From positions 22,329 to 86,328 of the forward strand of contig DAOPZL010000006.1 of the NCBI GenBank assembly GCA_035353395.1: DNA of 64,000 nucleotides, given 5' to 3'. This stretch comes from UBA1801 sp035353395. Lineage in GTDB: Bacteria > Acidobacteriota > Holophagae > Holophagales > Holophagaceae. Position numbers and translations under genes: made by a program. This document shows, piece by piece, positions 45,082 to 54,114 of the stretch; position 1 is the first letter of the stretch, and each line of letters begins with the position of its first letter. A model generated the notes under the pieces. It worked only from the letters and a program-made list of their open reading frames with translations, searched no databases and was not told the origin of the DNA.

Positions 45082-45852
45082 TAGCGTTCTCCTCTGTGGG
45101 TGAGTTGGGGGGGGGCAATTAATTCTACATTGTTAATATGAATTCAACAGCATGACTTTTCATCGACCCGTCAATCACGTGCGACGGCGAGCCGCCTCCG
45201 GGGCTCCATGACGCAATTCCAAGTCGACGCTCTCTTCATGGCGTTTCCCTGCCGGAGGAATGCTGATGGACCCATCGATCGAGCCAATGTGACTGACTGC
45301 AAGTGGGAGGCACGCATTCCTGTTGTTCTTCAAGTTTTCGAAAAGATCCATGGGCAGTCTAGAAGGCGCAAGATTCAAGTGTCAATGCGGGAATGTAAAA
45401 TATCAGCTCGCTGAACCCTGGCGTGCAATTTTAGTCGGACAATATATATAACCCTCCTTCCTCAGTCGAACTGAGTCGAGCGACCCGCACCGGGGCACAA
45501 GTATCCACGCCGAAGCCAACCCCCCTCCAGGACCGGTTTCGCGCGCATGAATCGCGCACGATGATCCTGCGGAAGCACAGTCATCACGGGATCGTTATGC
45601 TTGAGAATTTGCCAGGAATCCTCGCTTTACGCGATCACGCTACCACACTTGTACGGCCCGTGAGCGCAGGAATTTTCCGGAGATCGATTTTCCTCTCCGT
45701 GGCCGGGAGTCTTCGCGCGAGGCGCGGGAGCGCGGCGATCCCGGCCGATCCCCGGATGCACCTTGCGGCGCGCGGACCAGCTTGAGGGAAAGCGGCAGCC
45801 GGCCGCCCCGGCCGCGGGAATCGAAGGCGTCCCCGCCGGGGCGGATCCCGTC
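45082..45852. other. 771-bp spacer, AT-richer, no supported gene
   Basis: Lies upstream of livK (minus) and beyond the end of the GNAT gene. The stretches around 45116-45175 and 45285-45455 are clearly poorer in GC than the rest of the window. Near livK the minus strand has a good ribosome binding site and a nine-base C run (45107-45115 on the plus strand as G). A perfect 6-bp inverted repeat with a 3-nt loop is at 45461-45475 (CTCAGT/ACTGAG), after an ATATATATAA stretch. It is a plausible place for the liv promoter and regulatory sites. Small open frames here lack binding sites and family signals. Confidence 0.7.
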
Positions 45853-46332
45853 TCAGAGCGGCTTCATGAAAAAGCACATCTGCTTGTCCTGGAACTGCAA
45901 TTTTCCGTACAGCCCGTGGGCGACGTGGTTCTCCGGTTCGGCGGAGAGCTGTACGCGCTTGAAGCCTCGTTCCCGGGCGGTCTCGATCACGTGCCGCAGG
46001 ATCCTCTCGCCGATGCCGGCTCCCCGGTGGGAAGCGGAGACATAGAGATCATCGAGGATCAGGATCATCCCGCCGGACCAGATGCTGAAGACTTCCCAGG
46101 TGTTGGCGTAGCCTGCGATCTCGCCTTCCCGTTCTGCGACGACGATCCGGATCTTTTCCGGCGCTGCGAGCGCCCTCGCGAACACCCGCTCCAGTTCCTC
46201 CGGGGACGGCTGGCCCAGTTTCGCCCAGTACGGGTGCGAGTCCATGACCTCCCGCATGAACTCCAGGTTGAGCTTCGCCAGGGCCGGCTTGTCCTCCTCC
46301 CTGCCCATCCTGATGATCAAGTTGCTGGACAT
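45853..46332 (-). CDS. GNAT-family N-acetyltransferase
   Basis: A 159-residue acetyltransferase. The acetyl-CoA loop is clear in SHRGAGIGERILRHV (R-x-x-G-x-G), preceded by the LDDLYVS strand and followed by the GFKRVQLSAEPENHVA strand. The substrate (small molecule or protein amine) is unknown. The start is set at ATG 46332, with AAAGGAG about ten bases upstream; the open frame to 46380 is not needed. It lies downstream of rpsA on the same strand, after a strong terminator. Confidence 0.88.
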   Translation of the reverse strand: MSSNLIIRMGREEDKPALAKLNLEFMREVMDSHPYWAKLGQPSPEELERVFARALAAPEKIRIVVAEREGEIAGYANTWEVFSIWSGGMILILDDLYVSASHRGAGIGERILRHVIETARERGFKRVQLSAEPENHVAHGLYGKLQFQDKQMCFFMKPL

Positions 46333-46458
46333 CCTGCGGCTCCTTTCTCCAGGGTCCACGCAATCGAGCGGATGGCGCATCGACCAGGATGGACCGGGGA
46401 CCTGCCCGTCCAGCGTAACCGGTTTCCCGGACCTTGCCCGGGGTGGGAGGCCACGACG

Positions 46459-46486
46459 GAAAAGCGCCCCTCGCGGGGCGCTTTTC
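46459..46486 (-). terminator. Intrinsic terminator of rpsA
   Basis: A 12-bp perfect stem (46459-46470 with 46475-46486, loop TCGC) lies 17 bp past the rpsA stop on the minus strand. The arm ends in TTTTCC in either direction, so it can also act on the plus strand. Confidence 0.85.
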
Positions 46487-46502
46487 CTGGGGTTGGGAAG
46501 GT

Positions 46503-48260
46503 TCAGTCTTCCCGTTCCGCCTTGGAGAAGGCGTCCGCAAGGGTCGCCTTCTTGAACGGGTGCAGGTTCTTGGCGATCTCGATCTCGCCGCGCTCCTGGT
46601 CCTGCTCGTACTGCTTCACGGAAAGCCCGATGCGGTGCTCGGTGGGATCCAGCTTCACGATCTTCATGGTCAGTTCCTGGCCGGTGGAGAACTCCTTCTG
46701 GATGTCCTCGACCCGGTGGCGGGCCAGTTCGGAAACGTGCACAAGACCCTCGATGCCTTCCCCGAGGTCCACGAAGGCGCCGAAGTCCGTCAGCCGGGCG
46801 ATCCTGCCCGCGATGGTGTCGCCCACGTGGTGGTTCTCGAAGAAGATCTCCCAGACGTTGGGCTCCAGCTGCTTCACGCCGAGGCTCATGCGCTGGTTCA
46901 GGGGATCCAGGCTCAGGACCTTGGCGGTCACGGAATCGCCCTTCTTCACCACTTCGCCGGGGTGCTTGATCTTCTTGGTCCAGCTGAAGTCGGAGACGTG
47001 GATCAGGCCGTCGATGCCTTCCTCCAGCTCCACGAAGGCGCCGAACTCGGTGATGTTGCGCACCGTGCCGACGACGATCTGGCCGGGCTGGTACTTCTCG
47101 GCCACTTCCATCCAGGGATTGGGGGTGACCTGCTTCATGCCCAGGGAGATGCGCCGGTTTTCCGGGTCCACCTGCAGGATCACGGCCTCGACCATGTCGC
47201 CGAGGTTGACCATGCCCTTGGCGCTCTTGACCTTCTTGGTCCAGCTCATCTCGGAGACGTGCACCAGGCCCTCGACGCCGGGCTCGAGTTCCACGAATGC
47301 GCCGTAGTCGGTGATGGACACGACCTTGCCCTTGACGTTGGCGTTGACGGGGAAGCGGTCCTCGACGGTCAGCCAGGGATCAGCGAACTTCTGCTTGTAG
47401 CCCAGGGAGACGCGCTCGGTCTCGCGGTCGTACTTGAGGATCGCGACCTCGACCTTGTCGCCCACCTGGAACATCTCGCTGGGGTGGTTCAGGCGGCCCC
47501 AGGACATGTCCGTGATGTGCAGCAGGCCGTCCACGCCGCCCAGGTCGATGAAGGCGCCGTATTCGGTGATGTTCTTGACGGTGCCTTCCACCAGCTTGCC
47601 CTCTTCCAGGCCGGCCAGCGTCTCTTCCTTCAAGTTGGCGTTGATGGTCTCGAGGTAGAGCTTGCGGCTGAGGACGATGTTGCCCCGGCGGCGGTTCACC
47701 TTGATGACCTTCATGTCGAAGGACTTGCCGAGGTAGGGGTCCAGGTTGCGGACGGGCTTGACGTCCACCTGGCTGCCCGGCAGGAACGCGCGGATGCCGA
47801 TGTCCACGGCCAAGCCGCCCTTGACCTTCTCCAGGACGACGCCGTGGACGGTCATGTTGGAACGGAAGGCCTTCTCGACCTCGTCCCAGATCTTCATCTT
47901 CTCGGCACGCTCGCGGGAGATGCGCACGTTGCCGTTGACGTCCTCGAGGTGCTCGAGGAGGACTTCGACGACGTCGCCCACGGCGACGCCGACGGTCCCG
48001 TCGGGGTTGTTGAACTCGTCGATGTTGATCGTGCCCGAGCCCTTGTAGCCGATGTCGATGATGACATCCTTGCCGCGGATCTCCACGACGTGGCCCTTGA
48101 CGACCTCTTCCTCGCGCAGGGCGCGGGTTTCACCCTGGAGCGCGGCCAGGAATTCCTGTGCCTCCGGAGTGCTGTCCTCGAACATCGTCGAGTCGAGTAC
48201 CTTGATACGGCCGACCTGTTTGGCGCCGTGACCCTTGATAAGGGTTGAAAGTTGGGACAT
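46503..48260 (-). CDS. rpsA: 30S ribosomal protein S1
   Basis: A 585-residue S1 with six S1/OB domains, recruiting mRNA to the 30S subunit. Domains are seen by recurring GTV-x-N-I-T-x-Y/F-GAF-V/I-E/D-L and GLVHVSEMSW segments. The first two domains bind the ribosome, the rest RNA. The start is set at ATG 48260 (MSQLSTLIK) with GAGGTGG upstream; frame upstream to 48440 is not supported. A terminator follows. cmk, often next to rpsA, is absent. Confidence 0.96.
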   Translation of the reverse strand: MSQLSTLIKGHGAKQVGRIKVLDSTMFEDSTPEAQEFLAALQGETRALREEEVVKGHVVEIRGKDVIIDIGYKGSGTINIDEFNNPDGTVGVAVGDVVEVLLEHLEDVNGNVRISRERAEKMKIWDEVEKAFRSNMTVHGVVLEKVKGGLAVDIGIRAFLPGSQVDVKPVRNLDPYLGKSFDMKVIKVNRRRGNIVLSRKLYLETINANLKEETLAGLEEGKLVEGTVKNITEYGAFIDLGGVDGLLHITDMSWGRLNHPSEMFQVGDKVEVAILKYDRETERVSLGYKQKFADPWLTVEDRFPVNANVKGKVVSITDYGAFVELEPGVEGLVHVSEMSWTKKVKSAKGMVNLGDMVEAVILQVDPENRRISLGMKQVTPNPWMEVAEKYQPGQIVVGTVRNITEFGAFVELEEGIDGLIHVSDFSWTKKIKHPGEVVKKGDSVTAKVLSLDPLNQRMSLGVKQLEPNVWEIFFENHHVGDTIAGRIARLTDFGAFVDLGEGIEGLVHVSELARHRVEDIQKEFSTGQELTMKIVKLDPTEHRIGLSVKQYEQDQERGEIEIAKNLHPFKKATLADAFSKAERED

Positions 48261-48466
48261 TCGTCCACCTCTGGTTGGTTGCCCTCTTTGGGGCTGGATT
48301 CCCGGCACATGTGTCCGGCAGAACGACCAGAATACCGCCTGCGAGGGCCGGAAGCGATGGAAAAAACACGGTCCTGGCGGGATCCGGCCCCGGGTCCGCG
48401 GCCCGGCATTCCATCCCTTCCGGCGCGCTGTCATCATCATCTCTCATTCCGCGAGGGCCTGCACCC

Positions 48467-49015
48467 ATGGATCGCTTCCGGTTCCAGAACGCCGAGCTCC
48501 AGCTCATCCTCCAGCGGCTCTATGCCGCCGCCGGGATCCCCCACGCGGTATCGGAAGACGGCGCCCTGGCCTGCGGCGAGGCCTTCGAGTCCACGGCCGA
48601 GGCGTTGAAGTCGGCCGTGCGGGCCCGCCGGTTCGGGGACTGGCACGCCCTGTGTGTCCTGGACGACCCGGCCCACGACGACGGGGAGTTCCGGCGGGCC
48701 GCGCTGGCCTCCCTGGCGGAGCGCGCCGTCCCCTTCGAGATCGAGGAGCGGGGCGAGGAGTGCTGGCTGCTGCTCCCGGAGGACGAGGGCCTCCCGGACT
48801 CCCTCCTGGAATCCATCTACGGTCCGGCCGGGACGCTCGAGCGCACCCATCCGCCCTGCTGCTTCTGCCGGGCCGGGATCGAGGACGAGTCCTTCGGCGA
48901 GATCTCCGTCAGGACCGCCGAGGGCGCCTTCCGGTCCGTCCTCTACGCCCATCTGGACTGCCTGCGCGAGCGGACATGCCCGGAGGCGCGCCACGTCATC
49001 GGGACCATGGACTGA
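48467..49015 (+). CDS. Hypothetical protein, cysteine-containing
   Basis: A 182-residue soluble protein, unrecognised. The first half is Ala-rich and helical. The second half has CCFC near residue 128 and HLDCLRERTC near 162-172, five or six Cys in a short region, which could bind zinc. No signal peptide or membrane segment. The ATG at 48467 has GAGGG about ten bases upstream. It is divergent from rpsA by 206 bp and convergent with the leuD-like gene. Confidence 0.65.
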   Translation: MDRFRFQNAELQLILQRLYAAAGIPHAVSEDGALACGEAFESTAEALKSAVRARRFGDWHALCVLDDPAHDDGEFRRAALASLAERAVPFEIEERGEECWLLLPEDEGLPDSLLESIYGPAGTLERTHPPCCFCRAGIEDESFGEISVRTAEGAFRSVLYAHLDCLRERTCPEARHVIGTMD

Positions 49016-49128
49016 GCGAGCCTCCGGCGATCTACCGGCGGCGACAAATAATTACAATAAAATAATCATTATTCTTTTCCGTTGCCGGAATCGCCTGGGG
49101 CAGCCTTCCGGTTCCGCCGGTCGCCGGT

Positions 49129-49620
49129 TCAGGAGCCGGCCCGCAGCCGCTTCCTCGTGAAGGGGATCAGGCCTCCGGCGTCGATGATGGCCTGGCGGGC
49201 CGGAGCCAGGGGGACGGTGCCGAACTCCTTCCCCGTGGTCCGGTTGACGACCTTGCCGGGGAGGACCTCCATGTCATCGCCCTCGCTGGCCTCGACGGTG
49301 GGGCAGATGATCAGGTTCAGTCCCAGGTTCACGGAATTCTGGAGGAAGATGCGGGCGATGCTCCGGGCCACGACGACCAGTTCGTGCCCCTTGAGGGCGC
49401 TGGCGGCCTGCTCCCGGCTGGACCCGCAGCCGAAGTTCTCGTCGGCGACGACGACGCTCCCCGGCGGGACCGCCTTGGCCTTCAGCCGGGCGTTGAACTC
49501 CGTCCGGTCGTAGAAACAGAACTGGGGCGTTTCCGCGGGGAGCACCGTGGCCATGAACCGGCCCGGATAGATGTCGTCGGTGCTGATGTCCTTGCCGAGC
49601 TTCAGGACGACCTTGCCCAT
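49129..49620 (-). CDS. LeuD-like (3-isopropylmalate / dimethylmalate-type) dehydratase small subunit
   Basis: A 163-residue swivelling-domain subunit of the aconitase family, the part that gives substrate specificity. The N-terminus (DISTDDIYPGRF) has Y-P-G-R-F where isopropylmalate isomerase usually has Y-L-x-x, and ADENFGCGSSREQAA is the conserved serine-rich turn. The stop of leuC lies one base before its ATG. Together they form a heterodimer with [4Fe-4S] cluster. Because leucine genes leuA and leuB are missing here, leucine synthesis is not the obvious role. A DmdB-type function in dimethylmalate metabolism is an alternative. Confidence 0.85.
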   Translation of the reverse strand: MGKVVLKLGKDISTDDIYPGRFMATVLPAETPQFCFYDRTEFNARLKAKAVPPGSVVVADENFGCGSSREQAASALKGHELVVVARSIARIFLQNSVNLGLNLIICPTVEASEGDDMEVLPGKVVNRTTGKEFGTVPLAPARQAIIDAGGLIPFTRKRLRAGS

Positions 49621-49621
49621 C

Positions 49622-50914
49622 TCACTGCCCTCCCTTCCGCGGATCGGTGATGACGCCCGTGATCGCGCTGGCGGCGGCCACGGACGGGCTGCACAGGTAG
49701 ACTTCCGACTTGGGATTGCCCATGCGGCCCTTGAAGTTGCGGTTCGTGGTGGCCAGGGCCACCTCGCCGTCGCCCAGCGCGCCCTGGTGGACCCCCAGGC
49801 AGGGGCCGCAGCCTGGGTTCATCACCACGGCCCCGGCCTTCAGGAACTCGCGGATGTAGCCGGCCTCCAGGGCCTGGGCGTAGATCCGGCCGGAGGCGGG
49901 GAAGACCAGCATCCGGGTTCCCTCGGCCACCTTCCTGCCCTGGAGGATCCCGGCGGCGGTCGCCAGGTCGTCCAGGCGCCCGTTGGTGCAGCTCCCGATG
50001 ACGACCTGCTGGACGGGCCTGCCCGCCACCTGGTCGACGGGCTTCACGTTGTCGACGGTATGGGGGCAGGCGACCTGGGGCGCGAGTTCCGAGACGTCGA
50101 TCTCGACCGTCCGTTCGTAGACGGCCTCGGCGTCCGGCGCCACGCCTTCGATCCTTTCCTCCACGCCGGCCTCCTCCCGCAGGTAGCGGGCCGTCTCCTC
50201 GTCGGCGGGGACGATGCCGCTGGTGGCCCCGGCCTCCACGCTCATGTTGCAGAGGACCAAGCGGCCGCTCACCGGCATCTTCCGGATGGTGTCGCCATGG
50301 AATTCCAGGACCCGGAAATTGGCGCCCTGGGCCGTCAGCCTGCCGATGAGGTGGAGGATCAGATCCTTGGGCCCCACGTGCGGCGGGAAGCAGCCCGTCA
50401 CCACCACCTTGAGGGTGGAGGGCACCTCCACGTTCAGGACCACGCCCAGGGCCCACACGGAGGCCATCTCGGTGGCGCCGATGCCGAAGGCGAAGGCGCC
50501 CAGGGCCCCGTGGCTCGTGGTGTGGCTGTCGGTGCCGACGACCACGCAGCCGGGCCGCACGTAGCCGTGCTCGGGCAGGATCTGGTGGCAGATGCCGCCC
50601 CGGTCCCCGCGGATGTCGTGGAACTTCCCGATGCCGTGCCGGGCGACGAAGGCCCGGATCAGCTTCTGGTTCGTGGCAGTCTTGGGTCCCTCGGCCGGAA
50701 CCCGGTGGTCGAAGATGACGGCGATGCGCGAAGGATCCCAGGGCCTGGCCTCCCGGCCGGTGCCCTCGTAGATCTCCGTGAACTGGTTGATCACCAGCGC
50801 GGCGTTCTCGTGCGACATGGCGAGGTCCACCTTCGGCTCCACCACATCTCCGGCCTTGACGGCCTCCAGTCCCGCTGCCCTGGCGAGGATCTTCTCGACG
50901 ACGGTCATTCCCAT
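49622..50914 (-). CDS. LeuC-like (aconitase-family) dehydratase large subunit
   Basis: A 430-residue catalytic subunit. Three Cys of the [4Fe-4S] cluster are in GSCTNGR (one) and PGCGPC (two). DSHTTSHGALGAFAFG is the family active-site block. The length and sequence fit the shorter archaeal-type LeuC2/HACN/DmdA group rather than the 470-residue enterobacterial LeuC. ATG 50914 has GGGAGG upstream. It follows the lyase gene by 24 bp and precedes the small subunit by one base in one operon. Confidence 0.88.
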   Translation of the reverse strand: MGMTVVEKILARAAGLEAVKAGDVVEPKVDLAMSHENAALVINQFTEIYEGTGREARPWDPSRIAVIFDHRVPAEGPKTATNQKLIRAFVARHGIGKFHDIRGDRGGICHQILPEHGYVRPGCVVVGTDSHTTSHGALGAFAFGIGATEMASVWALGVVLNVEVPSTLKVVVTGCFPPHVGPKDLILHLIGRLTAQGANFRVLEFHGDTIRKMPVSGRLVLCNMSVEAGATSGIVPADEETARYLREEAGVEERIEGVAPDAEAVYERTVEIDVSELAPQVACPHTVDNVKPVDQVAGRPVQQVVIGSCTNGRLDDLATAAGILQGRKVAEGTRMLVFPASGRIYAQALEAGYIREFLKAGAVVMNPGCGPCLGVHQGALGDGEVALATTNRNFKGRMGNPKSEVYLCSPSVAAASAITGVITDPRKGGQ

Positions 50915-50938
50915 GGGTCTCCCTCCCGGTTCGTCTGG

Positions 50939-51886
50939 CTAGCGGCCCGTGCCGCTCACGATCTTGTCCGCGCCCTTGTACTTGTCCTCCAGGCGCTCCC
51001 TGGGCAGGAACTTGTCCTCCATGGCCTTGTAGTCCTTGAGCCCCACGAAGTCGGTGTATTCCTCGAAGGTGGAGACCCACTGGCTCTGGCCGGCCAGATT
51101 GCCCGTCGGCGAGGCCTTCAGGGCCCGGAAGAACGCGCTCAGGGCCTTGTGGGCCACCATGATGGAGGCCACGGGGATGGAGACGCGGCCGACGCCCATC
51201 CTGGCGAGTTCCGAGATCGGGATCAGTTCCGTCTTCATGCCGGTGATGGCGTCCATCTGGTTGACGGAAAGCGGCCCCTTCACTTCCTTGACCGCACGCT
51301 CGATGTCCTGGCGGGTCCTGATGCCGTCGATGAAGGCCAGGTCGGCCCCCGCTTCGAGATAGAGGTTGCAGCGCCGGATGGCCTCCTCCAGGCCAAGGAC
51401 GGCGTAGGAATCCGTGCGCGCGTTGATGATGAAGTCGGGATCCAGCCGGTCCCGGACCTCGGCGATGGCGCGGATCTTCCCGGCCATCTCCCCGGCGGAG
51501 ATCACTTCCTTGCCGCTCATGTGCCCGCAGCGCTTGGGGAAGATCTGGTCCTCGACGTTCAGGCCCGCGAGGCCCATGGCGATGAGCCGCTCGGCGTTGC
51601 AGGCGGCGTTGACGGCGTTCCCGCCGCCGGTATCCATGTCCGCCATCACGGGAATGTCCACGGCCTGGGCGATGTTCCAGGCGGTGTCCAGCACATCCTT
51701 CATCTGGACCAGCCCCACATCGGGCTTGCCCAGCAGGGAGGCGGCGACGCCGTACCCGCTGATCTGGACGGCCTCGAATCCGCAGTCCTCGATGATCTTG
51801 GCGGAAAGCGCATCGTGGCAGCCGGGCAGGACCACCGCGCGGCGCTCCATGATGGCCTTCCTGAGAAGGGTCGACTTCTTGGTCAT
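50939..51886 (-). CDS. Isocitrate lyase/PEP mutase superfamily lyase
   Basis: A 315-residue TIM barrel of the isocitrate lyase/PEP mutase family, which cleave or rearrange 2-hydroxyacids at the C-C bond next to a carboxylate. Residues 81-90 read MADMDTGGGN (Mg2+ site), and 117-122 read FPKRCGHM-like, with Cys120, the catalytic Cys of 2-methylisocitrate and dimethylmalate lyases. NARTDSYAVLGLEEAI follows. The start ATG 51886 has GGAG upstream. Products would be pyruvate, plus propionate or succinate depending on the substrate. Neighbouring dehydratase and dehydrogenase genes narrow this to an alkylmalate or alkylcitrate. Confidence 0.85.
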   Translation of the reverse strand: MTKKSTLLRKAIMERRAVVLPGCHDALSAKIIEDCGFEAVQISGYGVAASLLGKPDVGLVQMKDVLDTAWNIAQAVDIPVMADMDTGGGNAVNAACNAERLIAMGLAGLNVEDQIFPKRCGHMSGKEVISAGEMAGKIRAIAEVRDRLDPDFIINARTDSYAVLGLEEAIRRCNLYLEAGADLAFIDGIRTRQDIERAVKEVKGPLSVNQMDAITGMKTELIPISELARMGVGRVSIPVASIMVAHKALSAFFRALKASPTGNLAGQSQWVSTFEEYTDFVGLKDYKAMEDKFLPRERLEDKYKGADKIVSGTGR

Positions 51887-51939
51887 GACGGTTCTCCATG
51901 AATGGGATGAATGAACGGACCGGCCCCGGGGGCCGCGGC

Positions 51940-53058
51940 TCAGAGCTTCCTCGCGATCGCCTCGCCCATCTCCAGGGTGGTGGCGCTGCCGCCCATGTCG
52001 TAGGTGCGGACCTTGCCTTCGGCGATGACTTCGGCGGCGGCCTTCTCGAGGCGGGCGGCCATTTCCGCCTCCCCCAGCCAGTCCAGCATCATCTTCCCGG
52101 CCAGGATGGTGGCGATGGGGTTCACCTTGGACTGGCCCGCATACTTGGGCGCGCTCCCGTGGCTCGGCTCGAACACCGCCAGCTTCTCGCCGATGTTGCC
52201 CGAGCAGCCGAATCCCAGCCCTCCGACCATCTGGGCGGAGAGGTCGCTGATGATGTCGCCGAACAGGTTGGTCGCCACCAGGACGCCGTAGCTCTTCGGG
52301 TTCTTCAGGAGCCACATGCAGATGGCGTCGACGTTGGCATCGTCGACCTGGATGCCGGGATAGTCCCTGGCGACGCGCTTGCCGATCTCCAGGAACATGC
52401 CCTCCGTGGCGCGGACCACGTTGGCCTTGTGGACGATCGTGACCTTCGGGTAGCCGAACTTCCTGGCGTAGTCGAAGGCGGCGCGGATGATGCGCTCGCA
52501 GCCCTTCTTCGTGTTGATCTTGCAGGTGATGGCGTAGTCGTCGCCGGGCAAGTCCGCGAAGTGGGCGAAGGGCTTGCTGAGCTGCGCCAGGCAGGCCTTC
52601 AGCTCATCGGGGACGGGGTTGAACTCGACGCCGGAGTAGAGGCCTTCCGTGTTCTCGCGGAAGATGACCAGGTCGATGCCTTCCTTGAAGTTGAGCGGAT
52701 TGCCGGGGTAGGCCTTGCAGGGGCGCAGGCAGATGTACAGGTCGAACATCTGGCGCATGCGGACGATGGGGCTGCGATAGGCCAGGCCCTTGCCCTGCAG
52801 TTCCGCCGCCAGCTCCTTCTCCGCCTCCTTCGCCGGCTTGGAGGTGATCGCGCCGAACATGGCGGCGTCGCACCGCTTCAGCAGGTCGACCGTCCGCTGG
52901 GGCAGCGCCTCGCCCTCCCTGCACCAGCATGCCCAGCCGATGTCGCCGTGCGCATAGGCCGCGTCGAGGTGCAGGGCGTCGAGGCAGAGCCTGGTCGCCT
53001 CCATCACCTCGATGCCGACGCCGTCCCCCGGCAGCCAGGCAATCCTGTACCGACTCAT
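51940..53058 (-). CDS. Isocitrate/isopropylmalate dehydrogenase family protein
   Basis: A 372-residue NAD(P)-dependent beta-decarboxylating dehydrogenase. The N-terminus has WLPGDGVGIEV, the substrate and catalytic region has RMRQMFDLYICLRPCKAYPG and VIFRENTEGLYSGVE, and the Mg2+ region has NLFGDIISDLSAQMVGG. The Tyr in ENTEGLYSG and Lys in TIVHKANV fit the family's general acid and base. RQMFDLY is more like isocitrate or homoisocitrate dehydrogenase than LeuB. It is the first gene of the operon, with AGGAG before ATG 53058, and lies divergent from the LysR gene. Confidence 0.88.
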   Translation of the reverse strand: MSRYRIAWLPGDGVGIEVMEATRLCLDALHLDAAYAHGDIGWACWCREGEALPQRTVDLLKRCDAAMFGAITSKPAKEAEKELAAELQGKGLAYRSPIVRMRQMFDLYICLRPCKAYPGNPLNFKEGIDLVIFRENTEGLYSGVEFNPVPDELKACLAQLSKPFAHFADLPGDDYAITCKINTKKGCERIIRAAFDYARKFGYPKVTIVHKANVVRATEGMFLEIGKRVARDYPGIQVDDANVDAICMWLLKNPKSYGVLVATNLFGDIISDLSAQMVGGLGFGCSGNIGEKLAVFEPSHGSAPKYAGQSKVNPIATILAGKMMLDWLGEAEMAARLEKAAAEVIAEGKVRTYDMGGSATTLEMGEAIARKL

Positions 53059-53156
53059 TTCAGCTCCTGTTGGGAAAAAAGATGAGTGGGCTAGCGACTT
53101 GACGATGTGGTGCGGGCAGGATACCGCCTTCGGGAGAAGAAGAAATTTTCATTGTT

Positions 53157-53173
53157 TTCATGCTCTATATGAA
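53157..53173. promoter_or_regulatory. Candidate LysR-type operator
   Basis: TTCAT-N7-ATGAA (53157-53161 and 53169-53173) is an inverted repeat in the 128-bp divergent spacer, 14 bp before the likely regulator start at 53187. LysR boxes are usually T-N11-A dyads; this repeat is similar in style but not the exact consensus. Confidence 0.4.
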
Positions 53174-53186
53174 GGACATTCACTTC

Positions 53187-54104
53187 ATGGACAGCCAACT
53201 CGACCTCAGCCAGCTGCGGACCTTCTTCACGCTCGTGCAGGCAGGCAGCTTCTCCGAGACCGCCCGCAGGCTGCACCGCACCCAGTCCGCCATCAGCCAC
53301 GCGATCCGGAAGCTGGAGGAACTGGCCGGCGTGGTCGTGATCGACCGCCGGGTGCGGGATCTGCGCCTGACTGACGATGGACGGAGGCTCTTCCAGGCCT
53401 GCCAGTCCGTCTTCGCCACCCTGGACGGCGTGTGCGAGGACTTCCAGCGGGGACGGTCCCTCTCCCTCGGCCGGATCCGCCTGGGGTCCACCATCGAGCT
53501 CGGATGCCATGTGCTCATGAAGCAGGTGGCGAAGTTCCTGAAGGAGAACCCGGGCATCGAGATCGACTTCACGCTCAGTCCGCACCTCCTGGAGCCCCTC
53601 CTGCGGGACGACGTCGACATCGCCATCGACTGCCAGGAACACTTCCGGCCGGAGTTCCAGAAGATCCCGCTGTTCCGGGAGATCTACGCCGTCGCCTGCT
53701 CGCCGGAATTCCTGAAGGAATACGACATCAGGAAGCCTGCGGACCTCTCCCTCTGCCCCGTGATCTCCCTGGAGAAGTCCGGCGGCTGGTGGCACCGGTT
53801 CATGCTCACCCTGCCGGATTCGGAGAAGCCGACCCTGCACCGCATCGTCGCGGTCAACTACATCCGGGGCATGGTCCATGCCGCCGTGCACGGCCTGGGC
53901 GTGGTGCTGGCGCCCCAGTACGCCGTGCAGGCCGAGCTCGACCGCGGGGAACTCGTCCAGCTGTTCCCGTCCATCCGGACCGCCGACGACCGTTTCTACC
54001 GCTTCTTCCTCTACCAGAAGGCCAACAAGGCCGGGCTGGAGAAGCACCGCCGGCTCGTCGAATTCCTCCAGTCCATCAAGATGTCGGAACTGGATCCGCG
54101 CTGA
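53187..54104 (+). CDS. LysR-type transcriptional regulator
   Basis: A 305-residue regulator. The N-terminal winged helix-turn-helix (LSQLRTFFTLVQAGSFSE, then AISHAIRKLEEL) is complete, followed by a two-lobed substrate-binding domain (DVDIAIDCQEHFRP, then NYIRGMVHAAVHGLGVVL). The start at ATG 53187 (MDSQLDLS) is preferred because AAGGA is upstream, though ATG 53160 is in frame. It is transcribed away from the IDH-like operon, the classic arrangement for a regulator of its divergent neighbours. Its effector is probably a pathway acid. Confidence 0.88.
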   Translation: MDSQLDLSQLRTFFTLVQAGSFSETARRLHRTQSAISHAIRKLEELAGVVVIDRRVRDLRLTDDGRRLFQACQSVFATLDGVCEDFQRGRSLSLGRIRLGSTIELGCHVLMKQVAKFLKENPGIEIDFTLSPHLLEPLLRDDVDIAIDCQEHFRPEFQKIPLFREIYAVACSPEFLKEYDIRKPADLSLCPVISLEKSGGWWHRFMLTLPDSEKPTLHRIVAVNYIRGMVHAAVHGLGVVLAPQYAVQAELDRGELVQLFPSIRTADDRFYRFFLYQKANKAGLEKHRRLVEFLQSIKMSELDPR

Positions 54105-54114
54105 ATCCCGCGGC

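Noticed and set aside
45175..45378. 67-codon minus-strand frame upstream of livK
   Set aside because: Starts at TTG without a binding site and shows no recognisable domain.
45561..45785. 74-codon plus-strand frame in the liv-GNAT spacer
   Set aside because: No ribosome binding site, no family signal and typical codon bias of noncoding DNA.
49055..49073. AT-rich palindrome AATAATCATTATT resembling a Fur box
   Set aside because: It matches about 13 of 19 consensus positions, but lies at the 3' ends of two convergent genes where no promoter is expected.
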